Assembly: GCA_907165275.2 (NCBI GenBank)
Contig: OU015666.1
Location: forward strand, 1,022,001 to 1,086,000
Direction: 5' to 3'
Source of the DNA: Zygaena filipendulae
Taxonomy: Eukaryota > Arthropoda > Insecta > Lepidoptera > Zygaenidae
Length of the DNA: 64,000 nt
Shown: positions 32,542 to 43,615 of the stretch, piece after piece
How the letters are laid out: each line of letters starts with the position of its first letter
How positions within the stretch are numbered: the stretch's first letter is position 1
Program-made: the position numbers and the translations under genes
The notes under the pieces: model-generated
What the model was told of the DNA's origin: nothing
The model's database searches: none
The model's input: only the letters and a program-made list of their open reading frames with translations

Positions 32542-32726
32542 CAGTTTACGCAAACTGAAAACGGCAATACTTCTCTTTTTTATACAAATATAGATACATT
32601 GTCAAAACGGCAAATCAAAAATAGCGAAGATTCAAGTGATCCATAATACTAAGTAGGTACCCATAGTAAAATCTGGGATTAGGTGAACTGGTTTGACCTT
32701 TGTTGGTTACGCTTTCTGCCTTAATT

Positions 32727-32874
32727 TAGTTTTTCTTTATTTTGTTTTTCTTTATTTCGTATTATTTATTTTGTTATACTTTAATTGTTTTCATTTGTGT
32801 TGTCCTGTATGTGTTCATATGTGTTGTTTCTCCTTCATTTGCATAAATCTTTCTTTTCTTTTCTTTTTTCTTTT
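32727..32874 (-). mobile_element. LINE or SINE 3'-end insertion
   Basis: A 148-bp insertion flanked by CTTAATT (32720-32726, 32875-32881). It is A-rich at its minus-strand 3' end and related to 33271-33345 and 53655-53757. Confidence 0.6.
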
Positions 32875-33099
32875 CTTAATTACTCAACTGATCATCATGA
32901 AACTGCATACACGTTGTATAAAGGATACAAAAAGGGACATATAGGGTAACGGAGGGAAAAGATAGCTATCTCAATTGATTCGACTGCCCATAGAGAATGT
33001 GGAACTTAGTCATTCCAGTTTACGCAAACTGAATACGGCAATCCTTGTAACAAGCATTGCCATTCAAGTGGTCCATAAGAGTAAAAGTGTCTAGGATTA

Positions 33100-33116
33100 G
33101 AAGAAAGAAAGAACGA

Positions 33117-33148
<32 letters not shown>

Positions 33149-33152
33149 ATGA

Positions 33153-33228
<76 letters not shown>

Positions 33229-33270
33229 GAAAGAAAGAAAGAAATAAAGAAAGAAAGAAAGAAAGAAAGA
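33100..33270 (+). repeat. (GAAA)n microsatellite
   Basis: About 170 bp of nearly perfect AAAG units. The FLSF-repeat frames on the minus strand are artefacts of it. Confidence 0.95.
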
Positions 33271-33345
33271 TTCATTCAAGCAAGAGGAGAAACAACACAA
33301 ATGAACACATACAGAACAACACAAATGAAAACAATTAAGTAAACT
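33271..33345 (+). mobile_element. LINE/SINE tail fragment
   Basis: CAAGCAAGAGGAGAAACAAC and GAACACATACAGAACAACAC match 53670-53750 and, inverted, 32780-32860. Confidence 0.55.
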
Positions 33346-33349
33346 GGTT

Positions 33350-33460
33350 TGAATTTGTTGTTTCCTAGCCTTATTTACTCAACGGATTATCATGAAACCG
33401 CATACACGTTGTCAGAGAAGGACATAGGCTACTTTTCATCCAGAAATTCCCACAGAAATA
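33350..33460 (+). mobile_element. Helitron-like fragment
   Basis: CATGAAACCGCATACACGTT, then GAAGGACATAGGCTACTTTT. Cut by MITE F3. Confidence 0.5.
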
Positions 33461-33770
33461 GGCTATTTGACTATTTTTTTATTTTTAGCCCATCCTGTAG
33501 ATTCATAAAAAATATTAGACACGTATTTTTTCTTTTTTTACGTAAGCAAAAAATAACGGAGATAACGTCGTTGAGTCGAAATGTCGCGTGACGTCACAAG
33601 CAGGTGCAGTTTTCACCCGCGCATGATGTCACAAGCCCCCACTCCCAAACTTTAATACACTTTATCCAATTATATTTTCATTAATTTTAAAAAGCAAAAT
33701 ATACGTGACCATTATTTTTTTATTATCCAACTGAATGACGGACTGAATAGAATTAAGAAACAAAATTTAG
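33461..33770 (+). mobile_element. MITE family F3, copy 5
   Basis: GGCTATTTGACTA start and TGACGGACTGAATAG near the end. One TGACGTCA is intact and the second is altered (TGATGTCA). Confidence 0.72.
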
Positions 33771-34217
33771 TCGAATAAGACATTTATAAATATTTAGTAT
33801 AGATTTCCACAGAAACAAACTAAAAACATAGTTGCCGTGTTAAAAAAATATCACAAATAATAAATATCAGTCGTAAATTATGGAAGGAGCTGAAATTTTA
33901 CGGTCGCGTCGTCGAAATAAATTCGTCAAATCTCTTTGTCGGTGCTTTTATTGCAAGCTTTTATGTAATTAAACAACTTTATTATTATTATATTCGCAAA
34001 AGAACAAGTTGTTACAGTATTTTTTTATGTTACTTCGTGACTTTGTGTACATAAAAAATATTCAACAAATACATAATATACATCGCTAGGTAGGTAGGTA
34101 TTCGCGTGAATTTCCGGATTCCTGGAACTCCCCAGCATACAATAAACTTTCTGAAAAATAGACGGCAATTGATACTGAAAATCGAATCTGTTGAGCAGTT
34201 AGGAGAAATATGCAATA
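33771..34217. other. AT-rich DNA, no feature seen
   Basis: No credible gene or repeat match. Confidence 0.4.
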
Positions 34218-34430
34218 CTTACTAATATTATAAATGCGAAAGTGAGTTTGTTTGTTTGTTACGCTTTCACGCCTTAACCGCTCAACCGACCATCGTGAAA
34301 TTTTGTGTGCACGTTGTCAGGGATGCAGAGAAGGACATAGGGTACTTTTTATGCAGAAAATCCAGCGGGAACTCTGAAATCACCTCGCATTCAACTCGCG
34401 GGTAGAACCGCGGTGATTTCAGAGTTCCCG
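34218..34430 (+). mobile_element. Helitron-like element with inverted 3' end
   Basis: TACTAATATTATAAATGCG start and (GTTT)n. The 3' region carries an inverted partial copy of itself (GAACTCTGAAATCACC against GGTGATTTCAGAGTTC). Confidence 0.6.
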
Positions 34431-34440
34431 CGTTTAACGC

Positions 34441-34521
34441 GTCCAATAAAAAAAATACGTGTCCAATATTTTTTAATAATCTACAAGACGGACTAAAAAA
34501 TAAAAATTAGTCAACATGCCC
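34441..34521 (-). mobile_element. MITE family F3, end fragment
   Basis: Only the terminal 80 bp remains (TCTACAAGACGGACTAAAA to TAGTCAACATGCCC). Confidence 0.6.
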
Positions 34522-34694
34522 ATTATAATTTTCGTAAAGCCCAATATAGGTTTGATTGAAATCAAGGTGCGTTTCGCTGGTAAAGACTTGAGCTACTTAT
34601 AGACCTGTGAGTAAACTTCAAACGCATACAAGGTTTTCACTTCGTCGTAGGTTAGTAGGTTAGTTATAGTCAGTAACTATAAGTTTACTGAAAA

Positions 34695-34903
34695 TCCTAC
34701 TGATATTATAAATGCGAAAGTTTGTTAGTATGTATGGATGAATGGATGTTTATTGCTCTTTCACGCAAAAACTACTGGATGGATTTAAATGGAACTTTAC
34801 AATAATATAGCTTATACATCAGATTAACACAGGGTACTTTTTATCCCGGAACTTCCGCGGGAACTCTGAAATCAACGCGGGTGAAACCGCTGGGCACAAC
34901 TAG
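34695..34903 (+). mobile_element. Complete Helitron-like element
   Basis: A|TCCTACTGATATTATAAATG to CTAG|T, 209 bp, with the hairpin GCGGGTGAAACCGC. Confidence 0.78.
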
Positions 34904-35039
34904 TATATTCATAATAATAGTTGGACATTATCGCACGGTGCCATCTGGTTCCAAGGTTGCAGAGCTTGTTCTATGGGTATACTAGTCGGCAGTAAAAACA
35001 CTTTTTTTAAATTACATTTTAGTACTAAACTTCTAGACT

Positions 35040-35215
35040 CCGAGTAACCACAGATGTCTATCCCACAAAGATTTTCCTTGACGCGGGGATCGAACCCGTG
35101 ACACCTGCAAGTGTGTTAGAAGTCTTCTTCTTCTTCTTTGGTTTATAGCTTCGGGCACTATGTGTTGCCAGTGTTAGAAGTCAGATTACCACTAGACTAG
35201 TGGTGTCAGATAAGT
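35040..35215 (-). mobile_element. tRNA-derived SINE (SINE-B) with a small insertion
   Basis: The minus strand has TAGTCTAGTGGTAA (A-box-like) and GGGTTCGATCCCC (B-box), separated by a 46-bp insertion at 35125-35170. Confidence 0.6.
35125..35170 (-). mobile_element. 46-bp retro-insertion with 12-bp duplication
   Basis: Flanked by GTGTTAGAAGTC at 35113-35124 and 35171-35182. The minus strand ends in (GAA)n, so this is an extremely 5'-truncated retroelement tail. Confidence 0.7.
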
Positions 35216-35602
35216 GAAAGCTTCACAAAACAAGACGTCATTTGTCTATCGCCGTGTCAAGGAAAACTGCAATTGTCATAATTCCCACAATCACTGGTTC
35301 ACTAGACACTTGTCCACGCCAAAATGAACTTTGTCACACTTGACCCTAAAGATTAATTTAAACAGCACAACTGGCAGATAAGCTCGCCATTATCGCACTA
35401 ATTAACAGCAGTCAGTTGTAAACACGAGTCGGTGTCGGCGCTTTTGACGTGCAATAGTGCATCGAGATAGTGTTTTGTTTGGTTTTCAAATAACTACTAC
35501 TTTGGTATTCCTCTATTTTCTCATTAGATAACGTCACTAGAGCAAATCTTTCTCTTCCACCGCGCCTCGTTTTCATGTTTTATGCTTTTCCGTATATTTT
35601 TA

Positions 35603-35890
35603 CTAGCTGTTCCCCGCGGTTTCACCCGCCGCAATTTTGGATATCCCGCGAGTATTCCGAGATAAAAGTACCTATGACCCTATATTTTTTTGTCTACTAC
35701 GAGTTTCTGCAGGAGTTCCGAGATAAAAAGTACCCTATGTCCTTCTCTGTACTCCTGACAACGTGTATGCAAAATTGCGTGGTGATCGGTTAAGCCGTTT
35801 ACCCGTAAAAGCGTAACGAACAAACAAAGTCACTTTCGCATTTATAATATTATATTACTAGGTGTGCCACGCGGTTTCACCCGCGATAAT
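35603..35890 (-). mobile_element. Helitron-like pair
   Basis: A|CTAG to TTTATAATATTAT, then a second unit starts (ACTAGGTGTGCCACGCGG) and stops after its hairpin. Confidence 0.65.
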
Positions 35891-36786
35891 AAATTATTAT
35901 TACTCAGTTAAAATGCTTGCATCATCATGTCAACCTCTCAGGAGATAAACTTGACGTAAAGATAAAAAATAATAGAAAAACATACAGGCATTTCGTTCCT
36001 CCTTATATTATCATTCTCGAAAAACTAAAATCAGTTCAGATTTGAATGAATAAACAGGAGAATATATTTTAAAAACTTCATAACAAGATTTTAAATAAGT
36101 ACTTAGAAACAAACCTAAAATCGCTACTACTGTCAAACTAATACATATAGTGTTTGTGGAACTCATCAATTCACTAATTCTCTTTAAGTTTTAATTGACT
36201 CCAAAAGAGGAGGCTTGAAAAATCGACGCATGTTTTTATGAGTGATAATTTTTCAGTAGTTGTTCAAGTTATTTGCTCAAAATGGTGTGTCATCAAGGTG
36301 AACAAAAAGTTACATCGATTAAAAAAAAAAAAAACTACATAATATTTAAATAATTATTTTATTCACCGGTCACGCATGGTTACTCAGGGGTCATCACACC
36401 ATACAAGGTGGAATTTTAAAAAACAATTGCACGTGCAGATCACCGACCTTCCATTAATCATAAGTCATAACATTCCAAGAATTCGTATGAGAGCATATTA
36501 TAATTTTAAGCGATAAATGATGAAATATTTCAAGACCAGAACTTTTGTCTTATCAGTCTGTTATCACCGAGGTATTTTATGAGTAATAACCTGATAGCAA
36601 TTCCAGAGGCACCCGTTAAGGTAGAATCTCTACTTCGCGTTTTAAAACACCAAATTTTAACTCAATTCAAATATGCGAAGTCAATTGTCAGCTCATTACG
36701 AAATTACAGTAGGTACGTCATAAAAAACAACTATATTAAGCATGCCACTTCTTGTGGTTTTCCTAGAGCAAGATTTTAATGTTGAA
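35891..36786. other. AT-rich DNA, no feature seen
   Basis: No credible gene. The 66-residue frame at 36579 has no recognisable content. Confidence 0.45.
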
Positions 36787-37592
36787 CTAGCTGTACGCTG
36801 CGGTTTCACCCGCGTTAGTTTCAGAGATCCCGCGGGTATTGCGAGATAAAAGTACTTACTACCCATTACTAGGGTAAAACCAGGATAGTTGCCCTGGGGG
36901 TATAGTTGCCCCGATCGTAATTACTCGTTTCGCAGATGAATAGCGTGCTATTTTATTTATCTATCAAAAGACTTTCCAACTACTATTAAGTGGACCGCGT
37001 CTCATGTCTCTGTGCGATTGCACGGGAACGCAAGGTGCGATCAAAGATTTTTCGGGATAGATGCCTTGTTTCCCGACGGGGCGTCTATCCTAAATGTAAT
37101 TTATATGGACTAGGCAACTATCCCATATATGGGATAGATGTCACAAAAAGTAGAGGTCCGTAGAAATCGCTAATACTCTGGAAATTTCAAAGATAATGTC
37201 TTTTACATTTAATAAATTTGTAGATAAAGAACCAAAGTACTTGCCAGTTTAAAAAATAAAATATTTTGATTTATGTACCTACCGGGAGATATAAAACGAT
37301 TTCGAAAAGTGTGGCAACTATCCGGGTTTTACCCTACCCTATATTTTTTTCTGCACCTACCCATGACAACGTGGAGGTACTAGATAGTATGCAAAGTGAA
37401 ATGTAGTTTTTTCCGCGTTAATTTTGGAGTGAAGTCCCGCGGGAATTCCGGGATAAATGGTAGCCTATGTCCTTCTCTGTACCCCTGACAACGTGTATGC
37501 AAAATTTCGTGCTGATTGGTTTAGTTGTTCAGCCGTGAAATCATACAAACGAACAAACAAACTCACTTTCGCATTTAAAATATTAGTAAGGA
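36787..37592 (-). mobile_element. Helitron-like element split by MITE F6
   Basis: CTAG at 36787 after A, and TATTAGTAAGGA at 37592. The order is restored when 36872-37336 is removed. Confidence 0.7.
36872..37334 (+). mobile_element. MITE family F6, copy 1
   Basis: 463 bp, GGGTAAAACCAGGATAGTTG at the left and the near complement at the right, flanked by TA (36870-36871, 37335-37336). TA duplication suits a Tc1/mariner-type element. Confidence 0.82.
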
Positions 37593-37897
37593 CTAGCTGT
37601 GCCCCGCCGTTTCACCCGCGTGATTTTCGGGATTCCCGCAGGAACTCCAATGAAGTCTAATTTACTCCTTATAAAAACAGTTAATTAGTAGTAAAAGTCC
37701 CGTCAATATCGGTCCAACCATTTCGGAAATTCACCCGCGTGAGTTTCTGAATTCCCTCCGGAACTCCAAACTTCTTTTATATAAACCTTGTCCTGACAAT
37801 AACGAACACAAAAAAAAAACAATTATCCAATTTGGTGCAGTCGTTTGAAAGTTATGCGCTTAGCAACACATTTGGCGATTCATTTTTATTATATAGA
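37593..37897 (-). mobile_element. Helitron-like element, tandem with the previous one
   Basis: CTAG directly follows GGA of the preceding element. It ends TTATTATATAGA|T, 305 bp. Confidence 0.72.
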
Positions 37898-38088
37898 TTA
37901 GTGTAGACTGTAGTGTTAGACTATCACCAACACACTGGCTTAAAATAAAATTAATAATATTGTCTACTTTCTTTTCTCCGAATAAATGTAGATTTTTGAT
38001 CATTACCTTTCCGATATATCTACGACCTACGTATGTACAAGTATGTATGTAAAAAAGGTTTCCTCAAAAACCCGGGTGCAGTAGGTAT

Positions 38089-38692
38089 GCAACTCAGACC
38101 AAATAAAAACTAAGGACGGACCGTCTCGAACGACGAAGTGAAGCCGGTTGCGTATGCATGTGGTGATTAGGAAAGTGTATTGATTTGCAAAGTTTACATA
38201 GGATTTATGATGTCTTTTTCTTGCAAGTGTGTGCGTGTTTCTGTGTACGTGCACGGCAATGGTGTCCTAGTTTCCTGGGTAAAAAAATCAAAATTCTATT
38301 TAGTCCGTCAGTTAGATAATAAAAAATAAAAGACACGTATTTTTTGCTTTTTTAAAATAATGGAAATATGCATAGATAAAGCGCATTAAAGTTTACGGTG
38401 GGGGACTCGTGACGTCACAGCTCGCTATAACGTGCGAACAAACTGTAGCGAGGCGTGACGTCATGTGAAATTTCGACTTGATATATCTCCGTTATTTTTT
38501 GGTTACATAAAAAAAAAATACGTGTCCAATATTTTTTAATAATCTACAAAACGGACTAAAAACAAAAATTTAGGAAACTAGCCTTATATTACTTTGGGAT
38601 ATAATGTGCTCAAAACGCGAAAATCTAAAAACTTCACTTGTTTGTTCGACGCGTTCCGTCTTTAGTTTTTGTTTGGTCTGAGGTGTGCAACA
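38089..38692. repeat. Inverted arms enclosing MITE F3
   Basis: 38089-38143 (AACTCAGACCAAATAAAAAC..) pairs with 38634-38692 (..TTTTTGTTTGGTCTGAGGTG) with mismatches. The loop is almost entirely the F3 copy. Confidence 0.6.
38267..38581 (-). mobile_element. MITE family F3, copy 7
   Basis: 315 bp with CTAGTTTCCT inverted at both termini. One TGACGTCA is intact and one is at CGTGACGTCAT. Confidence 0.75.
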
Positions 38693-38889
38693 GGAAAATG
38701 GAAACGCTATACCTACATATAATTAGCCCGGACACTCATGTTTCTTTGAACAATTACCGCGGCATGACTGCGCTGTTCACTTTAGTTATAGGTAGAGATC
38801 ACGGGTCCGTGGTAGAGATATTTTGCGAGCGTTGCAGTAAGTTTAGAAAATAACTATGTATATTTATAGATTCACTCTTAATAAACACT

Positions 38890-39140
38890 AGCTAGTACTA
38901 GCGGCTCCACTCGTGTTGTGTTTGGAAGTTCGCCAGCGTTTATGTCGCGTCCGTTTGCAAATTGCGCTTGAAGATTTAAATTGTCATAACTCCTCTTCCC
39001 TGAACCGACTATGATGATACGTTTGATATTTATGAAAAAAAAAAAATATTTTTTTCAATAGCTCTTTCTCTTTTATTAAAACCTTTTATTTTTGGTTCGT
39101 ACAGCTATCCTGACGGTCATAGTAATTTCGTTAATCGATA
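38890..39140. other. Diverged repeat, possibly Helitron-derived
   Basis: CTAGCGGCTCCACTCGTGTT resembles a decayed reverse 3' end. The rest is not recognised. Confidence 0.3.
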
Positions 39141-39340
39141 TCTATACTTTTATTATAAAGAGGAAAGATTTGATTTTTTGTTTGTTTGTTTGTTACGATT
39201 TAACTCAAAAACTACTAGACCGATTTCAAAAATTCTTTCACCATTAGAAAGCTACATTATCTCTGAGTAACATAGGATATATTATAATCCGGAATTACCG
39301 CAGGAACTCTATCTCGGGTGAAACTGCGGGGAACAGCTAG
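39141..39340 (+). mobile_element. Complete Helitron-like element
   Basis: A|TCTATACTTTTATTATAAAG to CTAG|T, 200 bp, with the ACTACTAGACCGATTTC variant body. Confidence 0.75.
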
Positions 39341-39639
39341 TATATAAATGTAAAGTAACATACAAGCAATTTATAAAATTTAGAATTATGACACAAAATG
39401 AACAATTTCGTACTTTAACTGCAACATTGATGATTACGTAGTAGTGACATCATGCCTCCTGTCTAGTGGAATCGTCTCTTCTCTGAAATTGTTATGAGTG
39501 TGAAGCAAGTTTTTCCAGTAATTAAATTTACTACGAGTAATGAGAATGTGAGATTATTTGCTTTTCAGAGTTGATTGATGAATAAAAAACTGTAACTTGT
39601 GCTGGTCAATAAAAATTTATTTTATTTATTAATTTATTT

Positions 39640-39963
39640 ATTATGAAATTCTGCATACACATGTCAGGGGCACACAAAAGAATATTTATTTATTTATTTA
39701 TTTATTCTTTATTGCACAGTGTGTACAAATGGCGAACTTAATGCCTTGCGGCATTCTCTACCAGTTAACCATTGGGTAGACAGAGAGATATAGAAGATGG
39801 GGTGTGCAAACAAAACAATAATTAATATACTTAATACTAGACACTAATAATTAATAACTAAAACATAACATAAATAAAGAATATGGAAAGAAAGAAAGAA
39901 AGAAAATACATGACAGTGGGAACTCCGAAATTACCGCGGATGAAATCGCGCCGGACAGCTAGT
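39640..39963 (+). mobile_element. Helitron-like element split by a LINE tail
   Basis: The 5' block (ATGAAATTCTGCATACAC) and the 3' block (GTGGGAACTCCGAAATTACC to CTAG|T) are separated by 39686-39875. Confidence 0.6.
39686..39875 (-). mobile_element. LINE 3' tail, 9-bp duplication
   Basis: Flanked by AAAGAATAT (39677-39685, 39876-39884). The minus strand ends TGTGCAATAAAG plus (AATA)n and holds GAATGCCGCAAGGCATTAAG. The clade is not assigned. Confidence 0.7.
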
Positions 39964-39965
39964 AA

Positions 39966-40410
39966 AGTATAAAGAGCAAAAGTTTGTGAGTTCGTGTATT
40001 TGTGAGATTGTAGGGGGTAATCTCTGGATCTACTGGACCGATTTTAAAAATTCATTCACTTATAGGAAGCTACATTGATACTGAGTTACAAAAGGTAGGT
40101 ACTTTTTGTTCCGGAATTCCGACGGCAACTCCAGAGTTTGTGAGGTTGTAATCTATGGATCTAATGAACCGATTTTAAAAATTCTTTCACTTAGGTATAG
40201 ATAGGAAGCTAAAGTGATCCTGAGTGACATAGGGTACTTTTATCCCGGAATTCCCGCGGGAGTTCGGGAGTTTGTGAGATTGTTATCTATGGATATCTAC
40301 TCATTATAGATAGGAAGCTAAAGTGATCCTGAGTGACATAGAGTACTTTTTATCCCGGAATTCCCGCGGGAACTCCGAAATTACTGCGGGTGAAATGGCG
40401 GGGGTCAGTT
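39966..40410 (+). mobile_element. Helitron-like element with internal triplication
   Basis: Three tandem versions of an approximately 110-130 bp module (GTTTGTGAG..ATCTATGG..GGAAGCTA..GACATAG..GGAATTCC) lie at about 39985-40130, 40131-40265 and 40266-40370. The last one ends in a hairpin and CAGTTAG|T. Confidence 0.65.
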
Positions 40411-40891
40411 AGTCGCCAATAAACACATTACCCTGCTTTGCGTCGCGCACTCAGGTAATTAGCGTAGATTAGAAGGAAGGAAGCAAACAGCTTCTTTACC
40501 TATTGTTCGGATTGACCGTACTGAATATCATATACCTAACTTTTGCTTTCGAACGGTCTTCAGTGGTTTTCCATTGGAAAACAACAGATGTATCGTCTTC
40601 AAAATATGTTTATTTCACAAGCGTTCATTAACTTTCAACCTAATAAAAACAACATCATCATAAAACATGGTTTTGACTATAAAAAATTGCATGTACGTAT
40701 ACAAGTAAACAAAATGGAATGTAACTCGTAAGTACTTACCTAGCTATTAAGTATTTTAAACAATAAAAATTGTAAAATGCAAGTGGTTTGACGACCTTGG
40801 TTTATCAACCCCAACTCCTACTTTATACCTGCCATTAATAGAGGTTTTATTGCGAGAAATATCTATAATAATAATTATTTTTATATCCACA
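40411..40891. other. AT-rich DNA, no feature seen
   Basis: No credible gene or repeat match. Confidence 0.4.
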
Positions 40892-41184
40892 CTAGCTGCG
40901 GTTCCCCACAGTTTCACCTGTGTTAATTTTGGAGATCCCGCAGGAATTCCGGAATAAAAGTACGCTGTAACCTTTTCTGTCGTGTGACTACGTGTAGTGT
41001 TAAAATTGAATGCAGTTTCACCCGCGCTAATTTCAAAGTTCCCGCGGGAATTCCGAGATAAAAAGTACTCTATGTCCTTCTCTGTATCCCTGACATCGTG
41101 TATGTGAAATTTCATGGTGATCGGTTGAGCCGTTAAGGCGTGAAAGCGTAGCAAACAAACAAACTCACTTTCGCATTTATGGTA
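40892..41184 (-). mobile_element. Helitron-like element with two core blocks
   Basis: A|CTAG at the left and (AAAC)n then TTTCGCATTTAT at the right, with the terminal bases lost. Confidence 0.66.
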
Positions 41185-41446
41185 AAGATATCACTTTCGT
41201 GACGTAGTAAGGCTAGCAGTTAGCACTCGAAGTGCGATCAAACTCGACTCTTAGTTTATTTTGTTCAGGAAGCAGATCATGGTATTTCTGAAAGATATTA
41301 CAAAAACAGAACCGTCACAATATGATATGTGTTTTTAGATTTCTTTGGTCCAGACGCAAGTTCAAGATCTTTCAAAGGTTAATCAACATTATCATCAAAA
41401 TATGGAATTGAAGAGCTATAAGCAGCGCAGCGCAAGTTGATATTAA

Positions 41447-41748
41447 TCTATACTATAATAAAAGAGTAGAATCCGCGATTCTGTGCATTGAATATTTTTA
41501 TCTAAAATTGAGAGGGGTGATAAAAGAAGAGTAACCAAGCTCAAAAAAGAAAGTTTTTAAAACTCTTTTCTGTCTTTCTGTTCGCGATAATCTCCGCATC
41601 TACTGAACCGATTGTAACGCGGTTTTCACAGGTAGATTAAGCTTAGCCTGGAGCTACATATAGGCTTTGTTTCATTGAAATCGGATGTCAGGAAAAAAGT
41701 TGTTGTATAAAAACCTTTCAAGCGGGTGAAACCGCTGGGCACAGCTAG
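41447..41748 (+). mobile_element. Complete Helitron-like element (TCTATACTAT subtype)
   Basis: A|TCTATACTATAATAAAAGAG to CTAG|T, 302 bp, with hairpin GCGGGTGAAACCGC eight bases before CTAG. Confidence 0.8.
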
Positions 41749-42228
41749 TAATCTATAATAATCTTTTCATTACTCATACTCGGAAAGTAGGTCTGAAGTT
41801 GCCTGAGAAGCGGGTTGAAAGTAACACTTTTCAGCCCTAGGGAGAATCGCTTTCAACTGACAGGTAGATACTGCAGAAACTCAAGTTTTTTTTTATGTCA
41901 TAGGGGGCATACTTACTGGCCAGTAGCACACCTAATGGTTGATTTATGTAAAATAAAATTCACTAATTTTTTTCTATAGCTAATTCCTATTTTTATTTTG
42001 ACTTTCCTTGCATTCGTAATGAAAAGCACAGTGTTATCCTCGGGGGAAAGACTTATTTAGTCCCTCGATCTATTGGCCAAACCCCGTCTCGGGACTAAAT
42101 AAGTAACTTTCACCCCTAGAATAACAATGTACTATTATTGCTTTAGAAAACTATGGAACGTAACATGTCAGGTGGTCACGAAAAATTGGACTTTAGATTG
42201 GACCTTAGATTGTCCACTTGGCCGCTAT
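41749..42228. other. AT-rich DNA, no feature seen
   Basis: No credible gene. Confidence 0.4.
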
Positions 42229-42280
42229 AGCTGTTCCCTGCGATTTTAGTCGCGTAAATTCAGGAACACCCTCGGGAACT
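42229..42280 (-). mobile_element. Helitron-like fragment
   Basis: GCTGTTCCCTGCGATTTTAG and CCTCGGGAACTCC only. Confidence 0.45.
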
Positions 42281-42339
42281 CCAAACAGTTCAATCCTGCG
42301 TTCCTCGGGGATAGTGTAGCTTTCTATCAGTGGAAGAAT

Positions 42340-43402
42340 GTTGCGAATCGTTTGCGTAGTTCCAGTGAACTTAGATTATCGCTGATGATCGTTGATCGTG
42401 TGATCGGCGATAATGTGAATACCCTTTGATGCGTGCCCAAAAACCGACGATACACGGGTCGCAGGCGATCATAGACGACGATCGGCGAGTACAGCCGAGT
42501 AAGCCCTCTACACTCTCGTGATCGCGTATACTCGTCTGTTATACTCGGCGATAATGTAGTGGAGGCAACAAACTTTACCTGTTAATATTACATATTATCA
42601 CGAATGTATTTACATTATACAAGAATATTTTTTAAGCAATGCGCAAAAAAATTTTTGGTGGTTCAGTACCTACCTGATCAGTAATAGAACACATTTCCAT
42701 TATTTGTTCAAAACTTTTTTTTTATCCGGCTTTAAATTAGCAAAATATGGACACTAGCTATTCGTAATAACATCAATGGGCGCGCGCGCCGTGCGGCTCG
42801 ATCAGCTGTCGGTACATTGTAACCTACGAAAATATGTAGCCAAACGAGCTCTTCGCGCGCAGCGGTGGCGGCGGCGAATAGAGTAGCCAATAAATCAATT
42901 GCAAAGTACACATCTTGCGTTCACGATAAATTTGCTTTTTTGTACTAAAACTTATCAAAATAAAAAAAGGTGTTTATTAAAACTCTTTTAAGTATAATTT
43001 GTAAAATTTTGCGCACTGAATAAAAAATATTCCTGTATACAACAGTCTGAGCCCAGCCTAAACGCAACAACATTCGAAAGACTTAGCTGTGGATTGTTCC
43101 GATAAAAACATGTTTTTTTTTTTTAATATTACGTTCCGTTTTAGGTACATGAGTTCCGTGAAAAACAATAAATTTGATCGATTATTAGATAGTATTATTA
43201 TTATGTACCTACCATTATTGCTGAACGGAAATTTACAGTAAATGTTATGATTTGCTTCGATGTATATACACGTGGAAGCGTGCGTTGTTTTGTTTGAATT
43301 GTTTATTTTCTTTACAATAAGTACAGTAGTTTTTATTCGGAAATTATACAAGGGCAGTATATATATATATTTTTTTTAATTTATAATTAACTTATTAGAT
43401 AA
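42340..43402. other. No gene; GATCG-rich repeats and a CpG-rich patch
   Basis: CGGCGATAATGT occurs twice (near 42402 and 42546), amid GATCG-rich short repeats at 42370-42550. A CpG-rich stretch with GCGCGCGCGCC lies at 42779-42880. The remainder is AT-rich. Confidence 0.4.
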
Positions 43403-43615
43403 CTAGCTGTCCATGCAGTTTCACCTTCGGTAATTTCAGATTTCCCGCTGGAATTCCGGGATAAAAGGTATGCAAAATTTCATGATGAGCGGTTGAACCG
43501 TTAAGGCTTGAAAGCGTAACAGACAGGCAGACGGACAGAGTTACTTTCGCATTTATAGTATTAGTATGGACTAGCTGTGCTTCGCGGTTTCACTTGCATT
43601 AATTTGAGAAAAAAT
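43403..43615 (-). mobile_element. Helitron-like pair in tandem
   Basis: Unit 1 at 43403-43570 (CTAG to TTAGTATGGA). Unit 2 begins directly with CTAGCTGTGCTTCGCGG and is truncated. Confidence 0.66.

Larger units (their letters stand above)
32255..33460. repeat. Local tandem duplication, two diverged units
   Basis: Unit A (about 32255-32957) and unit B (about 32960-33460) share the order GAATGTGGAACTTAGTCATT, TTTACGCAAACTGAA, GTAAACTGG/TGAACTGG and a Helitron 5' block. Unit A holds an F2 MITE and a tail insertion that unit B lacks. Unit B holds a long (GAAA)n tract. Confidence 0.65.

Noticed and set aside
33006..33324. FLSF-repeat proteins on the minus strand
   Set aside because: These are translations of the (GAAA)n microsatellite.
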